Shown here: one piece after another, positions 8,926 through 17,946 of the stretch
Numbering within the stretch: the stretch's first letter is position 1
Layout of the letters: every line of letters begins with the position of its first letter
Assembly: GCA_023428915.1 (NCBI GenBank)
Contig: JAEYWL010000022.1
Span: 1 to 58,382 of the forward strand
DNA from: Verrucomicrobiota bacterium
GTDB taxonomy: Bacteria; Chlamydiota; Chlamydiia; Chlamydiales; JAEYWL01
Direction of reading: 5' to 3'
DNA length: 58,382 nt
Notes under the pieces: generated by a model
What the model was told of the DNA's origin: nothing
The model's database searches: none
What the model saw: only the letters and a program-made list of their open reading frames with translations
Made by a program: the position numbers and the translations under genes

Positions 8926-9495
8926 TTAATTTAAGCTGAGGTCTTCCGGGATCATGGAAAGGGTGGCATATTTTCCGCCCATTTCACGCAAGAGGGTTTG
9001 CCATAATTTTTCTGCCGGGGTGCCAAAGACATGGCCAGAATTGGCAGGATGGATAAGCCAGTTGCCATCTAAAAATTCCCGCTCGAGCTGGCCGGTTCCC
9101 CAGCCGGCATAGCCGAAACAGAGGTAAATGTTGGGGCCGTTTTCATCAGTGATTGCTTCTTGCAAAAATTGCAGGTCGCCGCCAAGATAAACTCCTTGGC
9201 AGATATTTAAAATTTGCGATTGCACATTTTCGGCCGAATGCAGCAGCATCATTTGATTGGTTTGTACAGGGCCGCCGGCGCGAATGCCTACATGCGGATT
9301 AGAAAGTTGATTGAGATTGATAATTTCTTCAGGCAGTTCAACCGATAAGCTTTTATTGACCACTAAGCCGAAAGAGCCATTTGCATTGTGTTCGCAAACT
9401 AAAATGACACTGCGGAAAAACAGCCCTGAGTCAATTTCGGGGGCTGCAATTAAGAATGTGCCTTTTTCTATTTGCGAGTAAGGGGGCTGTTCCAT
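8926..9495 (-). CDS. YqgE/AlgH family protein (UPF0301)
   Basis: This 189-residue protein matches the YqgE/AlgH family: GTFLIAAPEIDSGLFFRSVILVCEH at the start, GSFGLVVNKS, a central GGPVQ and YLCFGYAGWGTGQLEREF near the end. The molecular function of the family is unsettled; the AlgH name comes from an alginate-regulation phenotype in Pseudomonas. It has normal length and appears intact. Its 5' leader consists almost entirely of the palindromic element at 9507-9669, which may affect expression or separate it from the MCE operon upstream. Confidence 0.9.
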   Translation of the reverse strand: MEQPPYSQIEKGTFLIAAPEIDSGLFFRSVILVCEHNANGSFGLVVNKSLSVELPEEIINLNQLSNPHVGIRAGGPVQTNQMMLLHSAENVQSQILNICQGVYLGGDLQFLQEAITDENGPNIYLCFGYAGWGTGQLEREFLDGNWLIHPANSGHVFGTPAEKLWQTLLREMGGKYATLSMIPEDLSLN

Positions 9496-9506
9496 AACTT
9501 TCCTTT

Positions 9507-9669
9507 GAGGGTGTTCACAAACTTGGAATCACCCAGATTTGAATTCTTTTCGCCCAGGAAAGAATACAAAGACCTGGATCATATTTATAAATATTACCCA
9601 GGTCTTTGTATCCTTTCCTGGGCAGAAAATAACTTCAAATATGGGCATTCGAAGTTTATGAACACCCTC
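9507..9669. repeat. 163-bp near-perfect palindromic element (family A)
   Basis: Two arms of about 75 bp are inverted copies: the left begins gagggtgttca (9507) and the right ends tgaacaccctc (9669). Both arms carry the ggaaag/tacaaagacctgg block, and the centre is an A/T palindrome (atatttataaatat). The arms differ at only a few positions. It fills the gap between the stop of the MCE gene and the start of yqgE. No ORF in it is credible. Size and form suit a MITE-like element or a large transcribed hairpin. Confidence 0.85.
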
Positions 9670-10872
9670 TTAGTAGCATCCACCGCTTTCATAGCAGCCG
9701 CAGTTTTCACGCAGATCCATTACTTGCGTGTTGTACATCTTAATATTTTTTTCTAATCCCTCAACCCGGCGCAGCAATTCCGCCAACACCCGGTTAAATT
9801 CAGGCGAGCAGGCCGGGAAACAGCCGCAATCTTCACCTTCTTGCAGCACCATATGCACACGGGTTAGGGAGGTGAGGATCTCGTCGATTTCGTCGTTAAA
9901 GAAGTTGCGGAACTCAGCCGGACAGCTCAATTCCTGCAGGAGGTTCATACGGCGGGCGCGCAATCTTTGCCAGCCTTTGTCATTTTGATACAGCAAGCCA
10001 TAATGGCTCATATCATCAATTACGGTCTCAGCTTTATTTAAGAGTGCCGCAATGCGCAGATACAAGTCGTCTTCATGGAAGATCTTATAGAACAGGCCGC
10101 GCTTATCATCTAAGCCTGCAATCCACTTGCCGCTGCTGCGGATGGTAATGTCGAGATCTTTCATCGACAGGTCGAAGTTTTCCAGGGCTGACATAGCCAC
10201 TGGCTGCAGATCATTCAAGCCTAAAGTAAACTTGCGGATGTCTTTAATGATGCCATCCAAGAGCTCAGGCTGATCCAGGGCAGCTGTAATTGATTTTACG
10301 TTTTTCAGCACATCTGCTACGTGAGTGACAATTTCCTGGTGCTTGATGTCATCTAATACGCTATTGGCATTAGTGACCAGGACTTGCGCTTTTTCTGCAA
10401 GTGTGTTGACGGTTTTCATCACGTCTTCTACAGATTCCGGCGAGCTGGCGTACATAATCTGTTCTTTAACCAAAACCAAAGGGGTTCCAGGTGGTTGCGG
10501 CATGGGGGTGATAGCCACCGATTTTTCCCCGAGAAGCCCGGAGGTTTTTACCGAGATATCGTCTGTAGTGTATACAGAAATGCCGGTATCAATTTTTAGC
10601 GTCAGCTGGTACACATACACTATGCCATGGCTGTTTTCGGCCATCTCGCGGGCGTTTTCCACCTCTTTGATGCTGGCCACTTCACCTACAGGATGTCCGG
10701 CAAATAGCACTCGCGTGCCGACGTTTACCTTGTCGATATTGGCAAAGCGCACTGTAATGGTCTGCCCTTCATTTCCCATAGAGGGGTGCAGAAACATCAG
10801 CATGAAAACAATGATGGCAAAGGCTGCAACTACAAAGAGGCCGATTAAAATATTTTTTGTCTGGTCAATCAT
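9670..10872 (-). CDS. MCE/MlaD-family lipid-transport substrate-binding protein with Cys-rich C-terminus
   Basis: From ATG 10872 this protein has about 400 residues. An N-terminal membrane anchor (NILIGLFVVAAFAIIVFMLM) is followed by one MCE domain (about 30-125: ITVRFANIDKVNVGTRVLFA, GEVASIKEV, ISVKTSGLLGEKSVAI) and a long helical region that would form the periplasmic tunnel or needle. The C-terminus is unusually cysteine-rich (EDCGCFPACS and a final NCGCYESGGCY). A longer frame opens at 10917, but 10872 is 1 base after the ATPase stop and directly precedes the anchor, so it is preferred. With the ATPase and permease genes upstream it should form an Mla-like phospholipid transporter between the membranes. 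Confidence 0.88.
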   Translation of the reverse strand: MIDQTKNILIGLFVVAAFAIIVFMLMFLHPSMGNEGQTITVRFANIDKVNVGTRVLFAGHPVGEVASIKEVENAREMAENSHGIVYVYQLTLKIDTGISVYTTDDISVKTSGLLGEKSVAITPMPQPPGTPLVLVKEQIMYASSPESVEDVMKTVNTLAEKAQVLVTNANSVLDDIKHQEIVTHVADVLKNVKSITAALDQPELLDGIIKDIRKFTLGLNDLQPVAMSALENFDLSMKDLDITIRSSGKWIAGLDDKRGLFYKIFHEDDLYLRIAALLNKAETVIDDMSHYGLLYQNDKGWQRLRARRMNLLQELSCPAEFRNFFNDEIDEILTSLTRVHMVLQEGEDCGCFPACSPEFNRVLAELLRRVEGLEKNIKMYNTQVMDLRENCGCYESGGCY

Positions 10873-10873
10873 A

Positions 10874-11674
10874 TTAGGACTCGTATAAACGATTTGTGCG
10901 TTTATTTTCACCATCAATTAACGCTGGTGTCAAAATGGCGTTGCTAAAAAATGCTTGTAATGTGGGGTCGTCGATATGGAAAAATTCTTTTTTGGGGGCA
11001 ATGTAGGCAATTTTGCCATCATTATGGAAAGCTAAACGGTCTCCAATTTCGACGGCTGAGCGGATATCATGCGTTACCACGATGCTTGTGCCCTGCAGCT
11101 CTTTTTGCGTCTTGCGGATCAATTCATTGATTTGCATAGAGGTCAAAGGGTCAAGGCCGGTGGTGGGTTCATCGTATAATAGCAGTCTAGGGCGGTATAC
11201 GATAAGGCGGGCTAAAGCCGCCCGTTTGCGCATCCCGCCGGAGAGGTCTGAAGGCATTTTATTCTGTGCATCAGACAGGTCTACCATCGTTAAGGCTTCT
11301 TTGACCTTGTGCTGGATTTCACTCTCTTTATAAGGCTTGTCAGTTTCAGGGTTGGGATGCTGGCGTAAATAAAAGGCGGTATTTTCCCCAACAGTCATTG
11401 AGTCAAAAAGTGCAGAACCTTGGAAGAGCATGCCCATGCCCATGATTTTGGCATTGCGCTCTTTGGCGGAAAGCTTATCAAGTTCTTGTCCATCGATCTC
11501 TACTGTGCCTTGATCGGGACGGTCGAGGCCGATAATTTGCTTGAGCAGCACACTCTTGCCGACACCTGAACGCCCAAGAATAACCAGGGTTTCCCCCGCA
11601 TTGACCTCGAGATCTAGTCCTTTAAGCACTTCCAGCTTGCCAAAACGTTTATACAGTCCTTTTACCTTTATCAT
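10874..11674 (-). CDS. ABC transporter ATPase, MlaF-like
   Basis: This 266-residue ATPase belongs to the MCE/Mla transporter. Walker A is GRSGVGKSVLLK, the signature is LSGGMRKRAALAR and Walker B is LLLYDEPTTGLDP, followed by the switch histidine region VVTHDIRSA. The LSGGMRKR form is typical of the MlaF/Ttg2A group. It would energise lipid movement through the permease encoded 1 base upstream (11676-12470) in concert with the MCE protein encoded 1 base downstream. No MlaB-type STAS partner or MlaC shuttle is visible nearby. Confidence 0.93.
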   Translation of the reverse strand: MIKVKGLYKRFGKLEVLKGLDLEVNAGETLVILGRSGVGKSVLLKQIIGLDRPDQGTVEIDGQELDKLSAKERNAKIMGMGMLFQGSALFDSMTVGENTAFYLRQHPNPETDKPYKESEIQHKVKEALTMVDLSDAQNKMPSDLSGGMRKRAALARLIVYRPRLLLYDEPTTGLDPLTSMQINELIRKTQKELQGTSIVVTHDIRSAVEIGDRLAFHNDGKIAYIAPKKEFFHIDDPTLQAFFSNAILTPALIDGENKRTNRLYES

Positions 11675-11675
11675 A

Positions 11676-12470
11676 TTACCTCACCAGCCAGGGAACGTAG
11701 GTTGCGAGGAACGAGTAGGAGTTGTTCAAGGTTACCGTGATCATAAAATTGCTGATGAGAATGAGGCAATAGCTGACGACCACAGAATTTGTGGTGGAAC
11801 GGCCCACCCCTTGCGCGCCGCCGCTAGTGGACATGCCGCGATAGCAGCAAACCGTAACAATCAAAATGGCAAAAAAAATGGCTTTGACCATGCCGCTTAA
11901 AAAATCAAAGTTGTCGATGTGAATGGGCAAAGGATCCAAAAAAGCGCTAGGGGACATGCCATAGTAATAGACGGACATTAAATAAGCGCCTAAAATACCC
12001 ATAAAGCAGCTAAAAGCGGTCAAAAGAGGCATCATAAAGATCCCGGCAATAAAGCGCGGAGCTATTAAATGCTGCAGGGGATTGATCGCCATGGTGCGGA
12101 GGGCATCGACTTGCTCGGTTACGCGCATAGTGCCTAGTTCAGCGCACATAGAAGCGCCTACCCGTCCGGTAATCATAAAAGCCGTTAATACTGGACCGAG
12201 TTCCACCATCATGGCTTTGGTAACCATCAACCCTGTGGCGCTCGTTAAACCGTAATCTGAAAGCTGAAAGAACGATTGGGCGGCAAGTACAATGCCTGTA
12301 GAAAACCCGGTAATCGCCACCACAGGCAGCGAGGCCACGCCAATCTCAAAGAGCTGGTCGCGCACCAGCACCCAATTAGGGGGACGGCGCAGGCTTAGCC
12401 ATAGCACCTCTAAGGTCATTGCTACATAGGCGCCAATAGCGGCAAGCGTTCCTGCAAGTGGGATATTCAT
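11676..12470 (-). CDS. MlaE-family lipid ABC transporter permease
   Basis: This 264-residue protein has five to six hydrophobic segments and the MlaE/YrbE family landmarks: ATGLMVTKAMMVELGPVLTA, ITGRVGASMCAELGTMRVTEQ and DALRTMAINPLQHLIAPR, with RGMSTSGGAQGVGRSTTNSVV near the end. It forms the inner-membrane channel of the MCE transporter. It is first of the three-gene operon, and its stop is 1 bp from the next start, implying coupled translation. The 84-bp gap upstream, before the convergent end of the Fic gene region, should hold the promoter, but I could not fix one. Confidence 0.93.
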   Translation of the reverse strand: MNIPLAGTLAAIGAYVAMTLEVLWLSLRRPPNWVLVRDQLFEIGVASLPVVAITGFSTGIVLAAQSFFQLSDYGLTSATGLMVTKAMMVELGPVLTAFMITGRVGASMCAELGTMRVTEQVDALRTMAINPLQHLIAPRFIAGIFMMPLLTAFSCFMGILGAYLMSVYYYGMSPSAFLDPLPIHIDNFDFLSGMVKAIFFAILIVTVCCYRGMSTSGGAQGVGRSTTNSVVVSYCLILISNFMITVTLNNSYSFLATYVPWLVR

Positions 12471-12554
12471 TTATGCGCAAAATCCAAAAAATTATAAGCC
12501 AAATTTGGAGTTTAATGAAACATCCTATTCGCGTCAAAAAAAACCTTTGAATGC

Positions 12555-13823
12555 CTACAAATAGGTCATTTTAGGTTCATCCTCTAAGAATGGCGAATCA
12601 AGGCGCAATATCTCACAGGTACGAAGGATGCCGTCTCTAACTTTCAAAACGGCCTTCTCCAGCTGGACATTTCTATCATGGTGTTCTGGCAGCCCTCCGA
12701 AAACAGCAAAATTGGAATCTTGTGGCGAAGAAGGAGGAATCCCATATTTTTCTAAAACGTAGTTTAATACTAAGAGGCCTGTACGGCCATTGGCATCATG
12801 AAAAGGATGTATACTAATTAACCGTTGGGCAGCACTTGTGGCTATCACCACTGGATTTGCTAGGCCATTATCGCATAATTTGAGCTGAGTATGCAGCCAG
12901 GCATTGAAATTTTTCATTTCTTCGTGAACGTGGGCACCAATAACATAAGTATTTTGTGCTCCGAGGATGTTTTCACCCATCCTTCTAAATACCCCAGGCT
13001 TACCTTCATTATTTGTTAAGCCTGCGGTTAAAATTTTATTGATTTGTTGAATATCGGATAATTCAATTGGTTTATTTTGCATAACCATATTGGTAACAAA
13101 TTTATCTGCCTTTTTCCAATTTTCCAATGCTTGTTTGTTTTCTACTTTCATTTTTCTCATAGTACTTGATATGCCGGTCCGCATTGAAATTAGCTCTTCA
13201 TTAAGTCCAATTTTATCTAAATTAATGGGCGGCAGCTCCTGTTTTAGCTTTATTGTTTCTTGAATATCATTTGGCAGAGTTCGATCAAAAAAGCCGTGGA
13301 GATTAGGACGGGTATCTATTAATGTTTTTTGTTTTTCTAAAGTTGTTTGGAAAAAATAGGTAATGATATCTGCTTGTTGATCGAGCGGTTGATTTTCTTT
13401 CTCTAAAAGCTGAACTTTTCCCTCCAGTATTTTACCCGCTTCGCCGCTTAATCCTATACGGTCTTCTTCATTTAATGACAGCATTTGCCCAAATCCTTTT
13501 AGCATTACTTTTTCATCGCCTAAAAGGGTTTTTAAAAACAATTCCTTTGGTTTAATGTAGACGATTTCGTTGTTATCTAATCTTAGAGGAACCCATTTAT
13601 TAATCTTAAGTTTTTTATTTTCAGATCTTGAGAAGTTATTTTTAAAATCAGTCGAAAATTTATTCCACTTATTTTCAATTTTAGGATCTTTTGTTTTTGC
13701 TTCTAAAATAGCAAATGTACGCCCATTTACAATTAAACTGACTCCAGTTTTCAAACCTTTTGGCAACTCGCTAGTTGGAGTTCTTTCAAAAGAAATGTTT
13801 ATGTTTTCCATAGATAATATCAA
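12555..13823 (-). CDS. Fic domain protein (probable AMPylator or other nucleotidyl-transferase)
   Basis: This is a 422-residue protein with a Fic core in its C-terminal half: the catalytic loop HPFHDANGR (about residues 339-347) is complete, with the invariant His, the acidic metal ligand and the Gly-Arg for phosphate binding. The flap region AQNTYVIGAHVHEEM precedes it. Fic enzymes usually transfer AMP to a hydroxyl group of a target protein, often a host GTPase when secreted by intracellular bacteria. The N-terminal 190 residues are unrecognised. I see no clear inhibitory S/TxxxE(G/N) helix. It is A/T-rich and flanked by other atypical genes; secretion by type III is possible but not shown. 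Confidence 0.88.
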   Translation of the reverse strand: MILSMENINISFERTPTSELPKGLKTGVSLIVNGRTFAILEAKTKDPKIENKWNKFSTDFKNNFSRSENKKLKINKWVPLRLDNNEIVYIKPKELFLKTLLGDEKVMLKGFGQMLSLNEEDRIGLSGEAGKILEGKVQLLEKENQPLDQQADIITYFFQTTLEKQKTLIDTRPNLHGFFDRTLPNDIQETIKLKQELPPINLDKIGLNEELISMRTGISSTMRKMKVENKQALENWKKADKFVTNMVMQNKPIELSDIQQINKILTAGLTNNEGKPGVFRRMGENILGAQNTYVIGAHVHEEMKNFNAWLHTQLKLCDNGLANPVVIATSAAQRLISIHPFHDANGRTGLLVLNYVLEKYGIPPSSPQDSNFAVFGGLPEHHDRNVQLEKAVLKVRDGILRTCEILRLDSPFLEDEPKMTYL

Positions 13824-13951
13824 AATTAAATTGTTATATTATTATTATAATTTCTAATAATTTAAAATTACAAATCAGTATTGTTTCTTACAAAGAAATT
13901 GTTAAATTTTAGACTTAATGCGCAATCACACTATGTCTTAGGCGTTTGGCT

Positions 13952-15250
13952 TTAGGTTGTTGTGACAAAGGAAATTTTTGCGAATACAGGGAGATGATCG
14001 CTCATTAATTGATCAGGATGATATAAAAGCTCTCTGTTATTTAGTCCGGGAATGCACACACTCTCAATGGCAACGGCGGCTGCCCGATGGGTTTTTACAC
14101 AGACGTAATCGTATTTCCTGGGGTGAAGATCATTCCAGTCCAAGATAGTTGGAGTTTTATCTTGTTGGTCGTATTGGTAGTTTCTTAAATCAAAAAGCTG
14201 CATTCTTTTGGGATGCAGACGGTCCATTTTGGCCTCGCTGACATATTTTGCGGTGGCATTTGCATCTAGGCCATAAATAATTAAGTCAGGCTTTGGATTT
14301 TTTAAGTTAATGAAGCTCTTAAGCTGATAAGGCTTGCAGGATTTTTTTTCAATGTTGGCAAGTGAGTGTTCCAGGCCGGCATCGCCTCGGGCAGCTGAAT
14401 CTTCATGCTCTGAATTAAAGAAGGAAATGAAGCGAGCTAGCCGTTCCTTAGCATTTAAAGGAAGGAAAGTTTTCTCTTTAAGAGATTTCCGTTTCTCTTC
14501 AGTATGCTTTTTCTTCTTGACCGCATTAAATCCCTGTACGTGATGGCTGACCACACGTATGATGGTTTTTGATTGCTTGTGGATTAAATCTACATAGCGG
14601 CCAGGAGAACTTTTTCCCTTCATGGGGCTTTTAAGGCTATCGAAAGTTTGTCTTCCCTTATTTACTTTTTTGTAATCTTCGCTTTTATAGGCAATGCAAT
14701 TATCTTTTTCTCCTGCAATGACGTAGCCGTTTCTGGTCAAAATATCTGTTATCGCCTGATGGCTTTTTTCAACTTGGAATTCTTGCAGACAAAAAACAGC
14801 AGGCTGAAACTGGTCTATAAGATGCTGAAGTTTAACTGATACCAATTGCGCGTGAGTTTGCTCAAAGGTGTCTTTAATTTCGCGGGTTTTAGCACTGATT
14901 CTTAATTTGAAATTATCGATTTCTTGCTTGGTTTTTGGTGTGTATGCATTAAGAATAGGGTCTTCATTTTGCAATTCATATATGGCGGCTAGGTTTTGCC
15001 AATCTCCCAAACTACCAACATTAAAACTTACTACATTGACATCTAACTTCAAGTTATTTCCTACTATACAGCCAAATAATGGATCTAACATAATCTTTGT
15101 AAGATTACCATTATTAGTTGTAAATATCAATGCTTTAGAAAGTTGTAAATTAATTGGAATTTTGAGCGACAAATATCGGAATAGGCGAAAAAGGTTTGAA
15201 TCATGACAATCAGGAATAAAATACCAGAAAAACAAGTTCTTTTGGATCAT
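13952..15250 (-). CDS. Endonuclease/exonuclease/phosphatase-fold protein
   Basis: In the longest reading this protein has 432 residues. The EEP (DNase I / inositol phosphatase) fold is seen from DVNVVSFNVGSL (first strand), QPAVFCLQEFQ (catalytic Glu), the histidine region VSHHVQGFN, DLIIYGLDANA (Asp-Asn pair) and the final MSDHLPVFAKI (Asp-His). The substrate is unknown: DNA, RNA, phosphoinositide or sphingomyelin are all used by this superfamily. The first 53 residues match nothing and overlap the Fic remnant on the other strand, so the start may be ATG 15091 (MLDPLFGC). It lies between the Fic protein and an 848-residue unknown, which suggests a host-directed role. Confidence 0.78.
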   Translation of the reverse strand: MIQKNLFFWYFIPDCHDSNLFRLFRYLSLKIPINLQLSKALIFTTNNGNLTKIMLDPLFGCIVGNNLKLDVNVVSFNVGSLGDWQNLAAIYELQNEDPILNAYTPKTKQEIDNFKLRISAKTREIKDTFEQTHAQLVSVKLQHLIDQFQPAVFCLQEFQVEKSHQAITDILTRNGYVIAGEKDNCIAYKSEDYKKVNKGRQTFDSLKSPMKGKSSPGRYVDLIHKQSKTIIRVVSHHVQGFNAVKKKKHTEEKRKSLKEKTFLPLNAKERLARFISFFNSEHEDSAARGDAGLEHSLANIEKKSCKPYQLKSFINLKNPKPDLIIYGLDANATAKYVSEAKMDRLHPKRMQLFDLRNYQYDQQDKTPTILDWNDLHPRKYDYVCVKTHRAAAVAIESVCIPGLNNRELLYHPDQLMSDHLPVFAKISFVTTT

Positions 15251-15403
15251 GAGAAACTGACGGGCAAGGGCATGTGTGCACGGGGAAATGAATTATGCAA
15301 GACGTCTAATCTTATTGCCGAAATAGATGAATTTAAAGGGACTTGGCAGCAAGCAAAACTGCTAATTCCTGCTCGTTTATCAGCTCTTAGAAAAATTGCT
15401 TAA
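15203..15403 (+). pseudogene. N-terminal remnant of a Fic-family protein
   Basis: This 66-residue frame ends with SNLIAEIDEFKGTWQQAK and ARLSALRKIA, which strongly resembles the segment LIAEIDEFKG-W-x-L-xPxRLxxLRxxAT found before the Fic core in one Fic subfamily. The reading then stops (TAA 15401-15403) where the family would continue into the SSxRIEG region and the HPFxxGNGR loop; neither follows. It overlaps the neighbouring genes on the opposite strand at both ends, so it is probably decayed. The family link is from memory and not tested. Confidence 0.55.
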
Positions 15404-17946
15404 GGCATATGTACTGAACCTGTTGAAATCCCTGCCTGAACAGCATTTAGCAACTCAAGGTCAGGAGCCAGCCGCACATTTTCATAAGAAGTAAATTCAA
15501 GGGTGCCCCCCTTAGTCATTAAAGAAGGCATTTGTAAGCGCATAGTATATCTAATTGCATTTCTTTGTTCTGTCTTATTCTCTTCTATAGTTGCCTCTCT
15601 TGAAGCTTTGAAATCTTGGGTCAAATTAATAGTATTGAAATCATCGGAAATAGATATTGGTTCATTTCTAATACCTGTAGCAACAGTTGTACCGCCTGTA
15701 AAATTCATACCTGTTTTGGAGGATAGTTCCAATCCAGCTACACCTATATTTTGAGGATCTTTGTCATAATCTGCAGGTAGTTCGGCTCTCCAATTTTGTA
15801 ATGAGAGCAGCATGAATTCTAATGCCTTGGCATGAAAGATTAAATTTATTTCATCTTTAGAAAATGTACTTATTGAACTTAAACTTTCAAGTTTTTCCTG
15901 AGGTAAATTGAGCTTATTAAGGAGAGCTTCTAAATACCCTTGCTCAATATTTTGAGAAGAAGCAATATCCCGTAATTTTTGCTCAATGTCCCTTATAGAT
16001 TTCAACCCTAATCGCTCAAGAAAAAAATCTGCTTTATCTTTTTCATTAATTAGGTTGTTTCCTTTTTGTAAAAAATCATAATAGTCATTATGAACTACAT
16101 TTTCAAAAAAATCCTTTAACCTATATTCCTTATCTTTATATTTAAAGAAAAATAGGCGTTCTCCATCTCTGAAAAATTGGCGAAGGCCTTCATCTAAAGC
16201 AGCTTGACGATCGATTTTAGAGCTTGTTATGGGCTCTAAGAACAATTCAATTATTGAATCTCTTTCATTACCTGTATTCTTATCAGTAAATGAAAATGTA
16301 ACCGAGTTATGAAACTCTTTGAGTTCAGGAAAACTAAAACTGCATTCGCTTGAAGGAAGAGGTGTATTTATAATTGATGAACCTACCATAATTGTTTGTA
16401 AGAGCCTAGCAGCAAATATCTTGGGTTCTGCAACATCAGTTCTAATATAAGGTGGTAAAGGAATTGCATCTGTTTTTTCTTCTAATTTATTATCAAATAA
16501 ATATTGCGGTAGACCATTTTTTGGATCAGCGGCTAAACTAAAAGCTTTTTGAAGTTGTTCAAAAGTAGGCTGCGGTTGGCCATGGGAGTCGACAGGGATG
16601 CTTCCAACTTCTTTCTTAAGTTTTTCATGAAGTTTGCAGGCTTGCTCCATTGCCTCTGCATTTTTAACGGCGTGTTCAAGACTATCGTAGGTTTCTACTG
16701 TGGGAAAGGGGACAATGGTTACAGCTTGACCCATGAGCAGAGTTTGGGTAAGCCTAGCAGCAAAAATTTTATCTTCAGGAGAGTTCATATCCGGTATGAT
16801 TATTTCTTTTACTACCCTTTCCGCTTCTTTCAGTTGGACCATAGTGGGTTGAGGTTGTGAATGTTTCGTTATGACAAAGCCATATTGTTTGGTAAATTCG
16901 CTGTGGAGATTTAAGGCATGTTCATATTGTTGTGTTTGCTTTGGTGTTAAAGTTTGCACTTTTTGGATATCGGCAAAACTATCGATAAGCGTAGTTCTTA
17001 TGCTTTGAACAGCCTCATCGTTGAGAGGAAAACCATTAGCCTGTAAAAATTGATCTGCTATATGGTTTTTGAAGGCTTCTTTATAACTTTCTTCAAAATG
17101 CTTTTGTGATTTTTCATCGAGTAGTTGATTATCTGGCAGCCTTGGTTCATTTGAAAGAAAAATCTTATCTAGTTGTTTTTTTATATCTTCTATTTCTGCG
17201 CTACTGGGTTCACGCTCATGAATTTTTTTAAATGTTTTTTTTATGTCTTCTTCAGGGGTTTTTTTTAATTTATTCGCTGCAGTTTTTAGAGCGGCGGCGG
17301 TTTCTAACCTAGCGTTTTTCTCCTTGTCGGAAAGATTTAAACCCACAGCTAATCTTTCTGTTTCTAAATTTCCGGCTTTCTCCTCCAATTGATTGCTTAA
17401 CTCTGTACGAGCCTTTATGTCAATATAAGGCAATAAATCTAAATAGGGCTTTAAATCTGAGATAATTTGGGCTTCATTAGCGGAAAAACTAAAAATATTT
17501 GGAGGCGTTGGCACTGAGCTTTTTTCTTTTAGATGTCCAATTAATTTGGGCAAAGTAGTTTCTACAGCATTTCTTTTTTCAGCAAATATGCTCTCTTTAG
17601 CGCTTTGAAGTTCTGTTTGATTCCCGGTAAATAATTCTTGGATTAATCCCTCGGCTCTTTTAAGTGATGCAAGTCCTGAACGATTAACCTTATGTTCGGT
17701 TTGTATCTGTGGGGCGGATTGTGGAGGACTATCGGTTAAAATTTCTTTTAAAATTTCTTTGTAACGGCCTTCAAGATAATTCCTTTCAAAGCCTGTTATG
17801 GAATATACAAAACGTTTTACAGTTTGAAAAGTAATTGCATCTTTTACTTCAATAATACCTAGTCCTTTTTTATATGAGATTTTATCTAGAGTTGAAAATT
17901 TAGAATCAAGAGCTTCTATTTTTGAAGTTATATTTGTTTTTTCCAT
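15400..17946 (-). CDS. Large unrecognised protein with internal repeat
   Basis: This 848-residue protein was not recognised. It is hydrophilic, Lys/Glu-rich and mainly helical, without a signal peptide or membrane segment. Two units of about 95-100 residues (about 360-450 and 455-555) repeat the pattern HxQPQPTxxQLxxA ... KIFAARLxQTxxxG ... PxP, showing an ancient tandem duplication. The C-terminal 120 residues look beta-rich (GMNFTGGTTVATGI, MKGGTLEF-like strands). The A/T-rich composition, size and position beside a Fic protein and an EEP protein are consistent with a secreted effector, which is an inference only. The start at ATG 17946 gives MEKTNITSK. Confidence 0.7.
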   Translation of the reverse strand: MEKTNITSKIEALDSKFSTLDKISYKKGLGIIEVKDAITFQTVKRFVYSITGFERNYLEGRYKEILKEILTDSPPQSAPQIQTEHKVNRSGLASLKRAEGLIQELFTGNQTELQSAKESIFAEKRNAVETTLPKLIGHLKEKSSVPTPPNIFSFSANEAQIISDLKPYLDLLPYIDIKARTELSNQLEEKAGNLETERLAVGLNLSDKEKNARLETAAALKTAANKLKKTPEEDIKKTFKKIHEREPSSAEIEDIKKQLDKIFLSNEPRLPDNQLLDEKSQKHFEESYKEAFKNHIADQFLQANGFPLNDEAVQSIRTTLIDSFADIQKVQTLTPKQTQQYEHALNLHSEFTKQYGFVITKHSQPQPTMVQLKEAERVVKEIIIPDMNSPEDKIFAARLTQTLLMGQAVTIVPFPTVETYDSLEHAVKNAEAMEQACKLHEKLKKEVGSIPVDSHGQPQPTFEQLQKAFSLAADPKNGLPQYLFDNKLEEKTDAIPLPPYIRTDVAEPKIFAARLLQTIMVGSSIINTPLPSSECSFSFPELKEFHNSVTFSFTDKNTGNERDSIIELFLEPITSSKIDRQAALDEGLRQFFRDGERLFFFKYKDKEYRLKDFFENVVHNDYYDFLQKGNNLINEKDKADFFLERLGLKSIRDIEQKLRDIASSQNIEQGYLEALLNKLNLPQEKLESLSSISTFSKDEINLIFHAKALEFMLLSLQNWRAELPADYDKDPQNIGVAGLELSSKTGMNFTGGTTVATGIRNEPISISDDFNTINLTQDFKASREATIEENKTEQRNAIRYTMRLQMPSLMTKGGTLEFTSYENVRLAPDLELLNAVQAGISTGSVHMP

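Noticed and set aside
9472..9756. A 94-residue plus-strand reading frame across the palindrome
   Set aside because: It runs through the inverted repeat and into the antisense of the MCE gene, has no family features and no ribosome site; it is a by-product of the repeat.
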